From: Schistosoma haematobium
Lineage: Eukaryota > Platyhelminthes > Trematoda > Strigeidida > Schistosomatidae
Assembly (NCBI RefSeq): GCF_000699445.3
Contig: NC_067197.1
Span: 24,845,809-24,909,808 of the forward strand
Length of the DNA stretch: 64,000 bases
Direction: 5' to 3'
Below are positions 21,690 through 34,107 of this stretch, piece after piece. Positions within the stretch are counted from its first letter, which is position 1; each line of letters begins with the position of its first letter. The translations under genes were made by a program, and so were the position numbers. Below the pieces are notes generated by a model. It made no database searches, was not told where the DNA came from, and saw only the letters and a list, made by a program, of their open reading frames with translations.

Positions 21690-24600
21690 TTTACGGTTAC
21701 TGTCGGTCCTAAGCCTGAGAAAAGGATGAAGGGTGGGCATGAGGTCAGCAACCGTAGAGAACAACCTTGATAAAAATACGCTAACCAGAATAAGCAACTT
21801 AAACCACTTAAACTTCGTCCTGGGGACTGGATGATCTTCATTCCGGAGACTTATGAATTATGGTGAAAGCCAATATGCTTCAGAGGCTACTAGGCCAATG
21901 CTTCTTCTAACGACCAGGGCAACAATTAATATTGGGATATGGCGTGTTCGGACAATGTTAGAGACCGGGAGGACTAATCAAATGGCCACAGAAATGACGA
22001 GATGCAACTTGGTGGTGCTCGGAATAAGTGAAAAACATTGGACTCGACATGGAAAATGATAGATTCTGGAGAGATTCTGTCGTATTCTAATCATGAAGAA
22101 GGAAATGCTTCGAATGCACAGGGAGCTGCGCTGATGCTAACCAGAGAGGGGTGAAAGACACTTATAGGATGGGAATATTATGTATTCAGTGTTAGATCCA
22201 AACTAAGGTTTGGACTGAAGAATAGCTGCCTAGTTGGGTTAGATACGTGCCCTTGCCCGGTTGAAACAGAAACAAAGGGATCGGGTAAAATGACGGTTCT
22301 AAAATTCATCATAAATTTAAATATACATTGTTACCTAAACAAATATGACCACCCAGATATTCAACCAATAATTATTCAGTTAATCAAATCAGTCACAACA
22401 AATAAATGTTATTCTATCCTGTCTGGATAGACCACTCACAGGTTCGTTCAAAAGATTATATTTGGTTGCTTTATAACACAACGTGTTTTCAATTCTGGAA
22501 GAGTGCTTCAATTCACAATCAAAAATGCGCAGTTCCAGTCAATACAAACAGCACAGTCAAAAGGAGGAACAAACCAATGTGGCTGCCACCAAGACTAAAT
22601 ATCAAGTAAAACAACATAAATGCAGTTCAGAAAGAAACATGGAATCTTAGTGAAGACGTAAGAAAAATAAAAACTATAATAAAATACAAATATTACCAAC
22701 TCAGATGGAATCAAAAAGACTAACAAAATGTACAACTAAAGGAATCAATAGGAACAAACTGCGAGTGTATACATGAAGGGATTTTCACACACAAACCATT
22801 CAAAAAGGATCTTGAATTCAGAATCAATAAATTATCCTTCAATACAAGAAAAGAAGGAATCACCATGAATGTTATCCACTCTTATGCACCTGGTCAGAAT
22901 TCAAGAAAGGAAGAACACGAATGCATCAGTTAAAAACAGTCAAGTAAGAGCAGAGAAGGCCAGGGCACATGCCGAATTCACAGAAGCCAACAATCAAGCG
23001 GAGAGGAGCATTAGAACTGACAATAAATACGTGAAAGACGCAGTAGTTACAGTGAAAATGATGTAACAGGAGGAAGTACGAGACAACTGTGCGACACAAC
23101 GAAGAAATTAGCAGGGAACTATAGTACACCAGGGTTACCAGTCAAGAACAAAGAAGGCGAAACGATTACTTTGATTCATGAACAGCGGACAGGTATAAAG
23201 AACACTTTGAAGAAATCCCTATAGTGATAATAATATTATATTCTCAAATAACAATATGTTATATGAGGCGTACCAGTGTCCAGGTAAGACCACACTGTTA
23301 CAAATTTTCCAGGCTTTGCTTCAATAATTTACTCGGTTAGGTTGATATGTTATGGGGCACATCGGTTATATAAACAAAGGATAAATCTTATATATTCAGA
23401 TATTAATTTTAACAGGATTTTAATGTCCAGTATGACAGTTCGCGCGCTTTGCGGAGGTTGCCTTGTGACAAGCGATCAGTAGTCGAAAATCGATGGAATT
23501 ATAGTCCTGTGGAGTCGGTCGAACACGTCAAATTTAATGTATTATTTTTTGCCTCTTCATAGTAATCTCAGATACACTCCGGAGGTATTAGTGATCACAT
23601 AGGACGAAGTCGTATATCCCACATATGCTTTCGGTGGTATACCATGAGGGTGCCGAAATAGAAAAAGAAGAATGGAGGGCGAGAAGCAGGACGGACTGTG
23701 TTCATCACTAGTGAAATGTTATCATAATGAAGACATGACTACTAAGACGCATTCGCTTTTATAAGGCCAATTTCTAAGCAATTACATCTTATCAACCTAA
23801 AGAAAACGATAGCCCGGCATTTACTTGACACCGGGCACACCACTGACATTCCTCAAGTCTTCCAAATTATTAGCCGGCAAAGAAACAGAGTCCCTCTTCG
23901 GTTTGCTGAAGCAATTATGATAAAAAACTGAAACTTGATTTATGTATCCAGAAAAAGCCATTAATATGCCTATTACTACCCTGTTAGATCATTTTTGAAC
24001 ATCAGTTTCATTTTGTTAATGTTTGTTTTAATATGTGATCTTTCCTTGCCAATTTTTTATGTTATGTACATTAAAACCACGCCTTCACTCACACAATTCC
24101 GTTTACTTAATTCTCTTTACTTACGTAAACTTCAAATCCTGTCTACTTATTAAGCAACCAATCTTATCAGTGTTTTTTAATCCCAGGAATCTTATGTAAA
24201 TCCTTCATTACCTCTAAACTCACCACGCAATTGATCTCATCTCTCTCCAAATCTCACTCAATTGTTGCATATACATATATAGTTATTATTGATAATCTTT
24301 GTCATTCCAATTCTTTTATTCACCTATGTCAATTGTCTCACACTATCTTACCTTGATGCAAACTTTCAGTACATATTTGATTGTAAGCAGCTGATGAGAA
24401 ACCACAAAATATAATGAATTCATAGTATTCTGCACCCATGTTTGTTCTGGTCTTACTTAAAGAAGGCAACGTTTGGCGTTGAATGAATAAAGGATTGCAC
24501 GAAAAGATGTGACTTAAAAGAGATGTAAGTTTAGGACTGTGTGTTTTTAAAAGTTAATAAGAAAACAGTGTTCTCTTAGCCACTGGCTTTTTTCATCAAA

Positions 24601-25365
24601 ACTATTATTTTTATAACCTTTTTAGCCATGAGTGGACTCCTTCTAGTGTGATTATCCGGTTTTGTCTGCAATAAAATGTTTCGGTAGGAAGTGAGAGAAA
24701 CTCAAGATTGCAAACGAGTCAACGTATTTTTGAGCAACCAAGTGAGTAGAACTCGTCACTACACATCAACTCCCTTAGTTATGAAGAGGCGTCTGACGTT
24801 GTGGATAGGTGAACCTTAACGAACCTTTTTCGGCACTATGATGTTCCTAAGAAAATCTCTAACATCATACGGAATTCATACGACGGGCTATGCTGTAACG
24901 TGCTGCATGGATAACAGCTGACATACACATTTCATGTAACGACCGGTGTCATACAAGACTGTTTACTCCCTCCTCTTCTATTTCTTTTGGTGGCTGGCTA
25001 GATTATGAAGACCGGAAGCACGGAATATAATGGACATCCCGAATGCAACCAGACGATTTGGACTTTGCAGATAACCTAACTCGTTTGTCCCATGCACACT
25101 AACAAATGGAAGTGAAGACAGTCAGCTTTGCAGCAGGGTCTGTAGAAGTAGGCCACAACATACACGAGGGGAAAATCAAGATCCTGAAATACAGCTCGGA
25201 GAACGCCAACCTAGCCACAAATTGTGGAGAAGCCATTAATGAGGGGAAAACATTGCCTTACCTGGACAGCATCATCGGTGAACAAGGAGGACCTGATGCT
25301 GATGTGAAGGCACGGCTTGACAAAGCAAGAACGTCATGCCTATATATTTATGTTGAGATCACGGT
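21690..25365 (+). mobile_element. Old RTE (SR2-like) element broken by insertions
   Basis: Four blocks in the right order match the intact element at 48-51 kb. They are the 5' untranslated region and endonuclease start (21690-22195, with TRPMLLLTTRATINIGIW), an endonuclease patch (about 22835-22895, EGITMNVIHSYAP), the linker (22895-23220, RAEKARAHAEFTEANNQ and SIRTD) and the reverse transcriptase thumb (24785-25365, YDVPKKISNIIRNSYDGL, EQGGPDADVKARL). Stops and frameshifts are frequent. About 640 bases of unknown DNA split the endonuclease. Another 1.57 kb, including a Penelope-like fragment, splits linker from polymerase. The right end is truncated without a tail. Confidence 0.8.
23780..24500 (+). 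mobile_element. Penelope-like element 3' fragment
   Basis: ARHLLDTGHTTDIPQVFQII and LRFAEAIMI near 23810-23930 correspond to the C-terminal part of the GIY-YIG domain at 60.05-60.64 kb ([30 protein letters not shown]). Some 450 bases further on, GTAAGCAGCTGATGAGAA and AATGAATTCAT match the 3' untranslated region of that copy. It sits inside the old RTE element, so it is probably the younger insertion. Confidence 0.7.
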
Positions 25366-28300
25366 TGGAAGTCAGTTATCTGGTGGTCCACCTTGATACC
25401 ACTACGCGTCGAGCCTGAAAACGTATTTACAGTGGATCACTTATCATCTACTGCCTCTAAAAGATAGTGTTCAAAGAACAATTAATGGAATTCTGTTATA
25501 TCATAACAAACATTGAAGGAATGTTAAACCCAAGAATTAACTTTCGGATTATTATTTATATTGTCACTGCATAGTTGTTAAGAAACTGGATTATTGTGCT
25601 CGTGTATCACGTTCATCATGTGGTTTTGGTTAATACATAAAATACTGCCAAACGACTGACTATTCCTTGTCCGTTTCCAGTCAATAATTTAGTCTCCCCC
25701 AATTACAGCCACTTATGGCTTATTTGTGTGTGATTTCTATTTTTATTTTATGTTGTGATGCGGCACGGTATGTCCGTAAACACTCCGAGTTTGTTGTAAA
25801 TATAGATTTAGTAGAGACTGGGTGTTATTTCTGGACTGAAGACAGGGCCTAAGGAGAAACACTGAAATTGTGACTAACAGGGGCTTAGCTATCGATCCAA
25901 GTTCACTGGTTCGGGTTGAACGTGTGATTATTCAATCAGGGAACACTAAGCTGTCACCAAAATAATGGACGCTAAGCAGATCGGCCGGCAACTTAGCATA
26001 CGATATTGGTCAGCGGTTTCAGAACGCAGCATTGGTAACGGAAAATGGTTGGAGGTGTCTATGTCGGTTAATGAACTCAAGTGACTTTTGGGACAATAAC
26101 ATAGTCTATTCGAAGACGTATGTTTGGAGCCATTAAAAAAGTAATTTTTCTCAGTTCTCTGTGAGTGATTCTTCAAAATAAGTTTAATCGATGTTGAAAC
26201 CAGCTACGAGATTTGTTTCCTATCCTAGAAATGGAATTAATCTCAATGCCTGGTGCAACAGATATAAAGATTTGCCTACAATCTAATTATTTTATTTGGA
26301 CGGCGGTACAAGAGTTTATGCTCTCCTCAGTTTGTAAAAATTTAACACATCGAATGTACAAATTTTATTCAGCCGAAATTGTATAAAGACACTAACTCTG
26401 ACAATACAGTTATCATCTCTTGAGAGATTTTCGGAGAGCAGACATCTCTCTTCAGCATCCATGGCAGCTGTTCAAATGTACACAAGGGATATTAATAATA
26501 ATATATTTCTACATGAGCATGTACAAGCCATTTTTACAGGTATGATCTATAAATTACAACATTTGTTGGCGCATAGCATGCTTCCTAACTTATTAAGTAT
26601 ATAGTTGTTATAAAGTAGACTCGTAGATCGCTTGCTGTAAACCATGACCTTGAGGAGGCGCGTACGTCAAGTTTGTTCCAGAAATCAGAAGTTCCATAAC
26701 TGTGCCCTCAGAGCAAGATTCTGAGGAAAAAAAAGAGATGCAGAAAAGCAGCAAGGCACTTGGATATGAACGCCAAACGTTGCTTAACATTGTGTAGTAG
26801 AACAGACAGAGGTATAATAAATCAGATTAAACTCATGTTATCTCTTGTTACAGTGAACTAAAGCCAGAGGCTCCATATAAGAGAATGCTGTAATAAAGAA
26901 CAATGAGTTGTGATGTTTAGCAAGTTGAAGTAAGTTCACATGAAGGAAGGGAAGTCAAGTTTGGTACAAGGAAAGCGGTTTATTAGAAGGGAGTGTGCAC
27001 ATAGATGATGAAGTGTTAGGAATACTTGTAGCATGGCGTCGAGTCCCAATTGACTGTGAACACCGCTACAAAGAAACACGTGCCAAAGAAATCAGGAGGC
27101 GAAGGTTGAACGTAACCAGATTTATTTCGTTGGCGATCTCGTGGTATCGAACGAATACCAAGATCGTGCCAAGAAATGGTACAAGCGAAAACAGGAAAGT
27201 GGAGTACGTTCGAACGAAGCTAAAAACTGAGGGACAATGATGGAAGGTAATGGAAGCACAAAATGGCTGTAATTAGCACAGTTAAACAAAAGCACGTTAA
27301 AACAAGCACTGGTACAGTTGGTTATAATAATGATTGTTTTCATTAAACCAGTCGTGTTCTCGTGATAAAAGTGAGTCACTACATACTAACGACTATGTCT
27401 TTTATTACCGTTTTTTGTCCATCCGATGCCGGCCACACAATCCTAGTGTAAAAGTCCGAGTTAGCATGTTATAGGCTGTCATAGTAGAATAGCTAATACT
27501 GCATGAACATAAGTCTGAGTGGTGAGCGTAGGAAGACAATCTATATCGCAGATTGATTGACTTATTCGTAATCATAAAGAGCCTGATACATACAAAATGT
27601 TCTGCCCCCACAAACACGGTTGGATTGAAGTCATCGCCCTCATCATCAATGCTTGATGGTCAGTAACTCCACCTTCCCACCTTTTGTGATGTTAGGTTAA
27701 TTTAATCTTATTTTTGGATATATGCCATACCTCACAAAATCCTCTGTGTTTCACATTCTGTTGGAAAACACTATTTTTATAAGTACCATTTTACAAGCTT
27801 ATCAGGCAGTTACAAGTTATGGACTGTGGGTAAGGCATCGATGTATTGTTTCTATTGACTATAGTATAAAGTATAGTTTGCCAATCAGGGTATAAGCATT
27901 GAGAAAGGTATTATTTAGGATGGTTGTTTAATAAAGCAGGCGGAAAAGTATAGAAGTATATGAGTTGTAGATAAAGTAACGAGTGGGGAAATAATATTAA
28001 TTGCTAGTCAACATAGTGTACAGAAGAGTAAAAAGTTAATAAAGAATAGGCAGGAAGAAACTCACATTAACTTGGTGCTGATGTTATTTTGATGATTTCT
28101 TCACTTATGTTGGTGGGGTGAATGGAGCATGCGGACGTTTTGGTCTGCGTTCACCAACTTATTATTAACTCAAATATTTAGTTTTTGACTATGGACTATC
28201 TGACTCCGAAACATTCACCCGTACTATAGCATGAGTAGAATAAAATGAATCCTTAATACTGAGAGATATAACTGAAATATATATGCAAAGCTAATTAATG

Positions 28301-29816
28301 AAACAGGTGACAATGAATTAGTCACAAAGGCAGGTTTGTAGGAGTTATGGTATTTCTCACTCTCGTGTTAAGTGATACACACCGGTTCCACGTATGGACT
28401 TTTATACTGTTTCTGATGTCTCGAATGTTCATAGGCCTGGAGAAATGAAATAAATTATGGTCTTGATAAATTGAATATCATATCACGGAAGACTTATTAG
28501 GATTGTATTATTTTTTACAGTCAGAATCGTGAATTCAGAGATTCCAGGTTTTTAGCGATGTTCTAGCTTAGATTGACGTGTGATTTCATCTGTGAAAATA
28601 GAACATCTACCAAACTTCAGATTGACACTAGTTCGGTGATCATTTCGCTTTCTCATATCGCATGGAAACTCAGGTACCCATCTCTCTCACAAATCGAAAA
28701 TCGCGTTTTACGGCCTAGTAAAACTGGTCGGTGTAACTGAATGTGATGTCAGGTCGTAGTCACCCTATACTGAACCTTTCTCTGCCTTACTCTCCCCTTT
28801 GTCACTTGTAATAGAGAGGTATATTTCCTAGGTTGTTGTCCTCAACGTCCAAGTGATATATGGCTGGTTTACCTCTATTTCGGAAACACTCTCCATCTAA
28901 TAGGATTACCGAAGAAAAAACGTATTTATACCAACACTTTTGGATCCCTTGAGCCATATCTAATGAAATCTACAGACTAGTTGTTAGAAGCGAGCTCGGA
29001 TGAAGTTACTACACTCGTACAACACTCGTCTGAGAAAGTTTATTCAATTACAGCAGTGATTAACGCTCCAAACAAACCACACATCATCCCAAGAGACCAA
29101 TAATGTATGGCTGTATAGTCACTTGATTTGCCCACCAAAATAGATCAATGTATACGTGCAGCTGCACCCCACTTCTAAATGTACGGCAATTATTTTGAAC
29201 CGTTCAAATATCCGACCATATTTGTCGTAGCCTACAATAGTTGGTCTATATATCTACTGCCAATAGTGAGAAATGACAGTCATCGACGGACACTGTGGGT
29301 CCTATTCATCGTTTCAGAGATACATTCCCTTTCAATAACAGACCCAATTCCCCATCACGCAGCCCAGCGCAACAACGCCTAACAACTTGTGAAATGTTTA
29401 GTAAGTAGTTGCCATCGCATGCACAACACGCATAAGCTTTTTAGCATTATGACAGTACGGCATGATCAAGTCATCGATCACATGTTTCGATATTAACATT
29501 TCATGATGGCCGTTATCATTAGATCGTAAACCATTCTGAAGCCAAACTTCCATACATTGTGATGAATCTTTGGGAGGAAATTCAACTACTGTGATGAGCG
29601 ATTCGTATTTTATGCTTTAAACTAGGAGAAAATCATGTGTCGGGGCATAAACGGTGCTGAACAAATTTATGCAAGACGATTTTGATTTACAAACCTTGAA
29701 TGTATCTGTAAAGAGACTAAAGAACTCAAGCAATAAACGATATACTTATCCAGACCGATCACGAATAAAACGGACCCCGTTTTTACTAATATGAATATAA
29801 CCAAATGATATGACAC
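25366..29816. other. Unrecognised AT-rich DNA
   Basis: No gene is supported over 4.4 kb. Open frames stay below 97 codons and none shows a domain I know. A less AT-rich block at about 26920-27385 looks like a dispersed repeat or LTR piece, but no second copy occurs in this window to prove it. Confidence 0.4.
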
Positions 29817-30165
29817 ATGGCTTACATTCTACCATTATTCATTGGCTATAAGTTATGCCCTGATCCTCCTACTCTTCACTTTCAAATTCCGAATCTCTCC
29901 ATTGGTTTCGGATTCATAACGATAAACTTCAATAATATCGATTCGAGATTATTAATATACAGAAAATGTGTCTTACCCATTCTTGAATATAGCATTTTAG
30001 TTTACAGTAATTGCAGGCATGATGACCTGATGAAAAATGAAGGTGTTCGAAGAAGGCTCACCAAAGCTGTTTTGGGATATTCTGACAACAAGGACTATCA
30101 TTAAAGATGTCAACAACTGAAATTAGAACCTCTCTGGATCAGGCGTATCAAATCCAACCTTGTCT

Positions 30166-30462
30166 GGCGAGACTCTAATTTAGGGACGACATTTGAACGA
30201 ATCTCAAATGACCTTGACAATTATTAGCCAATCAGAAGACAGTATAAAGTGAAAATATATAATAAGGAAGTAATGAATTACAGTGGATATTCTTCTTTAA
30301 CATGATTTAAAAACTTGTTAATGTTTGATAAAGGTTCGGAAGTTCTGAATTCATAATGCATATGGTATTGAAACTCGTCCATAGGGTTAGGGTTTAGGGT
30401 TAGGTATAGGGTATAGGGTTTAGGGTTAGGGTTAGGGTTAAGATTGAGGTTTAGGGTTAAGG

Positions 30463-30493
<31 letters not shown>

Positions 30494-30931
30494 GCTAACA
30501 TACGATCGGTTTACAACGGATTGTAGAGAAGAGGTGTTTATTGACAGGCTACAACCGTCACCCTATGGACGAGTTTCTATACCGTATGCATAATGGATTC
30601 AGAACTTCTGAACCTTTATCAAACATTAACACGTTTTTAAATCATGTTAAAGAAGAATATCCACTGTAATTCATTACTTTCTTATAATATATTTTTGCTT
30701 TATACTGTCTTCTGATTGGCTGATAATTGGAATTGCTCAAACACTCCTGATTGGCCCGTCCCTAAATTAGAGTCTCGCCATCCCATCTGTTGTAACCTCT
30801 CATTAATCACCCCATCTCTAAAACCCGCTGTGAACCGATCGTATGTTAGCATCACGTGTTAAACTTGGCTCTGTGACCTTGAAATTGCTCAAACGCCTCT
30901 GATTGGCTCGTCCCTAAATTAGAGTATCGCC
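30166..30931. mobile_element. Foldback element 2 with terminal inverted repeats
   Basis: The left end (30166-30188, starting GGCGAGACTC, ending TTTAGGGACG) is a perfect 23-base inverted match to 30757-30779. A third, nearly identical copy ends at 30931. Behind the termini, long arms (about 30166-30400 and 30545-30779) pair, sharing CCAATCAGAAGACAGTATAA, GTAATGAATTACAGTGGATA and GAAACTCGTCCATAGGGT. A direct repeat near CTTGT flanks the outer ends and may be a short target duplication, but its limits are ambiguous. It interrupts a reverse transcriptase reading frame, so it moved as a unit. Confidence 0.85.
30382..30492 (+). repeat. Interstitial telomere-like TTAGGG repeat
   Basis: About 110 bases of imperfect TTAGGG and variant units (TTTAGGG, TATAGGG, TTAAGG) lie in the centre of foldback element 2. 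It is internal and degenerate, so it is not a chromosome end in this assembly. Confidence 0.9.
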
Positions 30932-31260
30932 TCTTGTTTTTAGCTGCCGGCTTATTAACGATATTTCCTACTCTTCTGTATCCACCCCCTCATACTCTAT
31001 GATGTCTCCCCACAGTCTACGCAATAAGGGAAATATTCTAGCAATTCCAAGAACCCACACGAACTTACGCCAGAATGTTTTCGTTAGTCGCTACCCAACC
31101 ATGTGGAACAGACTGCCAGTGAACCTCCGTTTCAGTGAAACTACAACTCCGTTCAGAAGTCTGCTTGATGATTTTCTTTCCGAAAGTGGATTGTGTCACC
31201 TATTGAATGTCTATGTGTTTATTAATGATTCATACAAACCACGTCCGTCATCCATCTGAT

Positions 31261-32270
31261 TTTATTTTGTTTTGTTTTTATTCATCTTAATATATGAAGT
31301 CTGGTTATGTTCGTATTTATAATTATTACTGTTAATAATATCATTATTGGTCCCTCGACACATAAGATATTCTTTTCATCTCTTCTTGTCCTTCTAAGCA
31401 TATTTTATTCTTAAACATTCGAGGTCTGTAACAAATAACGAATTATCTCACGGTACACGTTAATAACTTAGCTTCTCATATTAGTTTTATCTTCACCATA
31501 CACATATATATAACACAGAGAAATTTATATTTGATTATCCTTTGGAATTAGTTGTGACTTTCATAGCATCATCCTAAATTATTATTGCACAAAAGTTTAT
31601 GCTGATATCAAGTTTTACTCTGTATACTATTACATAAATCCACGTGTATTTATTTGAGTGAGCTAAAGAAATTTTTTATTTTTTATTTTTTAATTGTTGG
31701 CTTACTTCAGAGGTCGATATTCATTACACAACTATTATCATAATGGTTGGACCGTTTCACTAGATTTTCGTTTCTTTTCTCCCTTTTTTCCATCTAAATA
31801 AATATTATTCTTAAGTTTACGAAGTTTTTAATTAAAACAATGACTTGTGTTACACTTAACTTCTCAAACTCGTTTTATCTTCATTGTACATACTTGACTC
31901 TGACATATGGATATTTCATTATCCTTCTCACTCAATTGGGACTTTCATAGCATCACTCCAAACTATGACTGCGCAAGCATTTATTCTAGCGTCATATCTT
32001 ACCGCAATTATAAGTTATTTTTTCTTAATTATTTTCTATTTTATTTTGGTTGCTAATTTGACGATACATACATAGTCGTTTATTCTTCTGTGTTCGTAAA
32101 CACGCTTATTAAACTATTTGCGTATGTCACGTCCCCTTGATTTCTATTCTATTATTTTCTCCCTTTCCTTCCTTAAACTCAATTCAATATTCTTCTCAAT
32201 TACACAGAACCTGATTTGTTATTATTCTATTATTATTATTCTCTTTCTCAAATGCGACAAACATAATGCT
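31261..32270. repeat. AT-rich region with a diverged direct repeat
   Basis: The stretch at about 31465-31640 is repeated, with divergence, at about 31855-32020. Shared blocks are GTTTTATCTTCA, ATTATCCTT, GACTTTCATAGCATCA and, weakly, the following 40 bases. No gene is seen. It could be the long 3' untranslated region of the preceding retroelement. Confidence 0.55.
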
Positions 32271-32328
32271 AACATTGAAACTTGTGTATTATTGCATTTT
32301 TTGAGAAACCCCATATGGTTTCGAGATG

Positions 32329-32781
32329 GTAGAGAATATTTTTAGCCCGGGTGGGTGGCTTTGATGGAGTTTTGTCCTCTGACCTGGACGGTTTGGTCGT
32401 GGAGCTTTCATCACTCTTCTGAACGACATCATCAGCACAAACTTCAGATACAAGTGAAGTGTTCGAATTTCTCCATATGCGTTTCACAGCTTGTCCTGTA
32501 CACCTCGACGTTGATTGATCAAAATCAAACCAATAGAAGATGCAACCAAAACAAAGAAGTAATAAAATGACATGTTTAAGGTCAACAAGAACCAATCAAC
32601 ATCAAAGTGTACAGGACAAGCTGTGAACCACATGTGGAGAAATTCGAACGCTTCACTTGTATCTGAAGTTTGTGCTGATGATGTCGTTCAGAAGAGTGAT
32701 GAAATCTCCACGACCAAACCGTCCAGGTCAGAGGACAAAACTCCATCAAAACCACCCACCTGGGCTAAAAATATTCTCCAC
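32329..32781. repeat. Foldback element 3: palindrome encoding one peptide on both strands
   Basis: A left arm (32329-32520) and right arm (32590-32781) are inverted copies of about 192 bases that differ at roughly a dozen positions, around a 69-base centre. Both arms keep an open frame reading outward, with CTGQAV, WRNSN, SLVSEVCADDVVQKSDE and TTKPSRSEDKTPSKPP. The frame is on the minus strand in the left arm and the plus strand in the right arm. I do not know this peptide. The minus-strand frame (32595-32269) begins with a hydrophobic stretch, which is probably chance. Confidence 0.9.
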
Positions 32782-32841
32782 TCTATGTGTTTTCGAATAG
32801 TCAGTTGGATGGGAATTTTGCCAAGGCCTGCATGAATAGGT

Positions 32842-34107
32842 CGTTCTCTCTGAAGCTTTTATATACAAGTGGCCATAGTCTAGTAAACAAATTCCATGGG
32901 CTAGAGGTAGCAGTGTGCGTATTAAAGCCACTCACCGTAGCTGCGACAAAAGCTTGTTTAGTCTACGACTATGACATCGCTCCTGAATTATTGGGATATA
33001 AATAACTGAGAAGTGATTGAAATAGGCACAGGAATGGGTCCAGGATCCTTAATAAAAACTTCCGTTTTTTTCAGTGAATCTCTCAGTAGCTGAACTTGTG
33101 AAGTCACTTTTGAATGTTGTGGATTTATAATCAGTGTGATGTATTGAAGCCTAATCTGCTCAGCTGATGAATCAAAGCACATCCATGTATAGAAATAAAA
33201 GAAAAATGCCCAGAACTAGGAGATTTTAATGCACTTGATATTTGACTGAATAGAGATGGCTATCACAGGAATTCATCACTCATGCGTCCGAGAAAATGGC
33301 TAATCTAAATATTCTCGCACTGTCAGCAAATAGTGATAATGCTGATTGTCATTCATGTTTAGAGCTTAGGAAATGATGTGCGATCAGACTAAATCCTACC
33401 CAAATGTGTGGAGAGAGAAAATATAGACTATCCAGGAGTGCGCTACGACAACAAACTGGTCAGTGAATAATAGCTCACCAATTGGAGAAGCATGGACCAT
33501 ACACAAAAGTATTCCCAGCCTTGCCACATCCTAGTTCATATCATGCCTATTATCATGTAGATCAAACAACTACCCATCATAAATGAATGAACAATTCAAG
33601 AAACTTCTTAGACGCATGATAAAGCAATGGGATATGTTAATCTTTACAGGCTTAAAACGGTGCAGGTACAGTTATTTTAAGATTAGGAATGCTTGTAGAG
33701 AGTTGATAAGTAAGACTAGATAGTCATATAAAAATGATTTTTTATGGGCTGTTGAAATATTCTGAAGAAGTTATTCTCATATTTAAAGAGGCAGACCCAG
33801 AGAAGTAATGGAATCTCACCCCTTCTGGTACAGGAAAGTCTGTTGATATTAGCAAGAAATGATGAAAAAGCTTAATCATTATCGAAATATTTTAGTGAAG
33901 TGTTTTCTACGGGCAATGAGGAAAGATCAACAACTAATCATAACCAGGGCTGCTTGTCATCGAGAAAAACTGTCTTAAGATCAACTCAACATCTCAAACC
34001 GGATAAGCTCAGTGTTCCTGACGATATTCATCATGGAATTATGAAAGAGCTGTCGGACGTTTTGGCTGGACCTATGGTTATGCTGTTTGATTTGTTTCTG
34101 CCGCATC
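32842..34107 (+). mobile_element. CR1-like non-LTR retrotransposon, left part
   Basis: The endonuclease begins LKLLYTSGHSLVNKFHGLEV (about 32855) and shows the catalytic CPELGDFNALDI near 33217-33250. A charged linker follows (FKKLLRRMIKQWDM, KIRNACRELISKTR). The reverse transcriptase start (LKPDKLSVPDDIHHGIMKEL and VMLFDLFLP, in the 33900-34142 frame) then runs up to 34107, where array segment B begins. The sequence carries many stops. It continues without a gap in sense at 46473, after the tandem array. Confidence 0.8.

Larger units (their letters stand above)
29817..31260 (+). mobile_element. Non-LTR reverse transcriptase C-terminal fragment, split by a foldback element
   Basis: The first part (29930-30165) encodes RLLIYRKCVLPILEYS and VRRRLTKAVLGYSDNKDYH, a thumb region of a non-LTR polymerase. 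After a 766-base inverted-repeat insertion the frame resumes at about 30931 (SYSSVSTPSYSMMSPHSLRN) and runs through RTHTNLRQNVFVSRYPTMWN and RLPVNLRFSETTTPFRSLLD to a stop at 31257-31259. This RTxxxRxxFFxxRxxxxWNxLP pattern is the usual C-terminus of such polymerases. The 5' part of the element is missing. Confidence 0.75.

Noticed and set aside
24385..24405. Hammerhead ribozyme-like CTGATGAGAAACC in the Penelope-like 3' region
   Set aside because: Penelope-like elements are known to carry hammerheads, but here CTGATGA is followed directly by GAAA with no stem II, and the second copy (CTGACGAGAACTAAC at about 59700, minus strand) lacks the GAAA core.
30382..30492. TTAGGG tract as a chromosome end
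   Set aside because: It is short, degenerate and inside an inverted repeat with retroelement sequence continuing on both sides.
32269..32595. 108-codon minus-strand frame with an N-terminal hydrophobic stretch as a secreted micro-exon-type protein
   Set aside because: The hydrophobic part comes from the palindrome centre and flank, while the rest is repeated in inverted form; no splice structure or second exon is seen.
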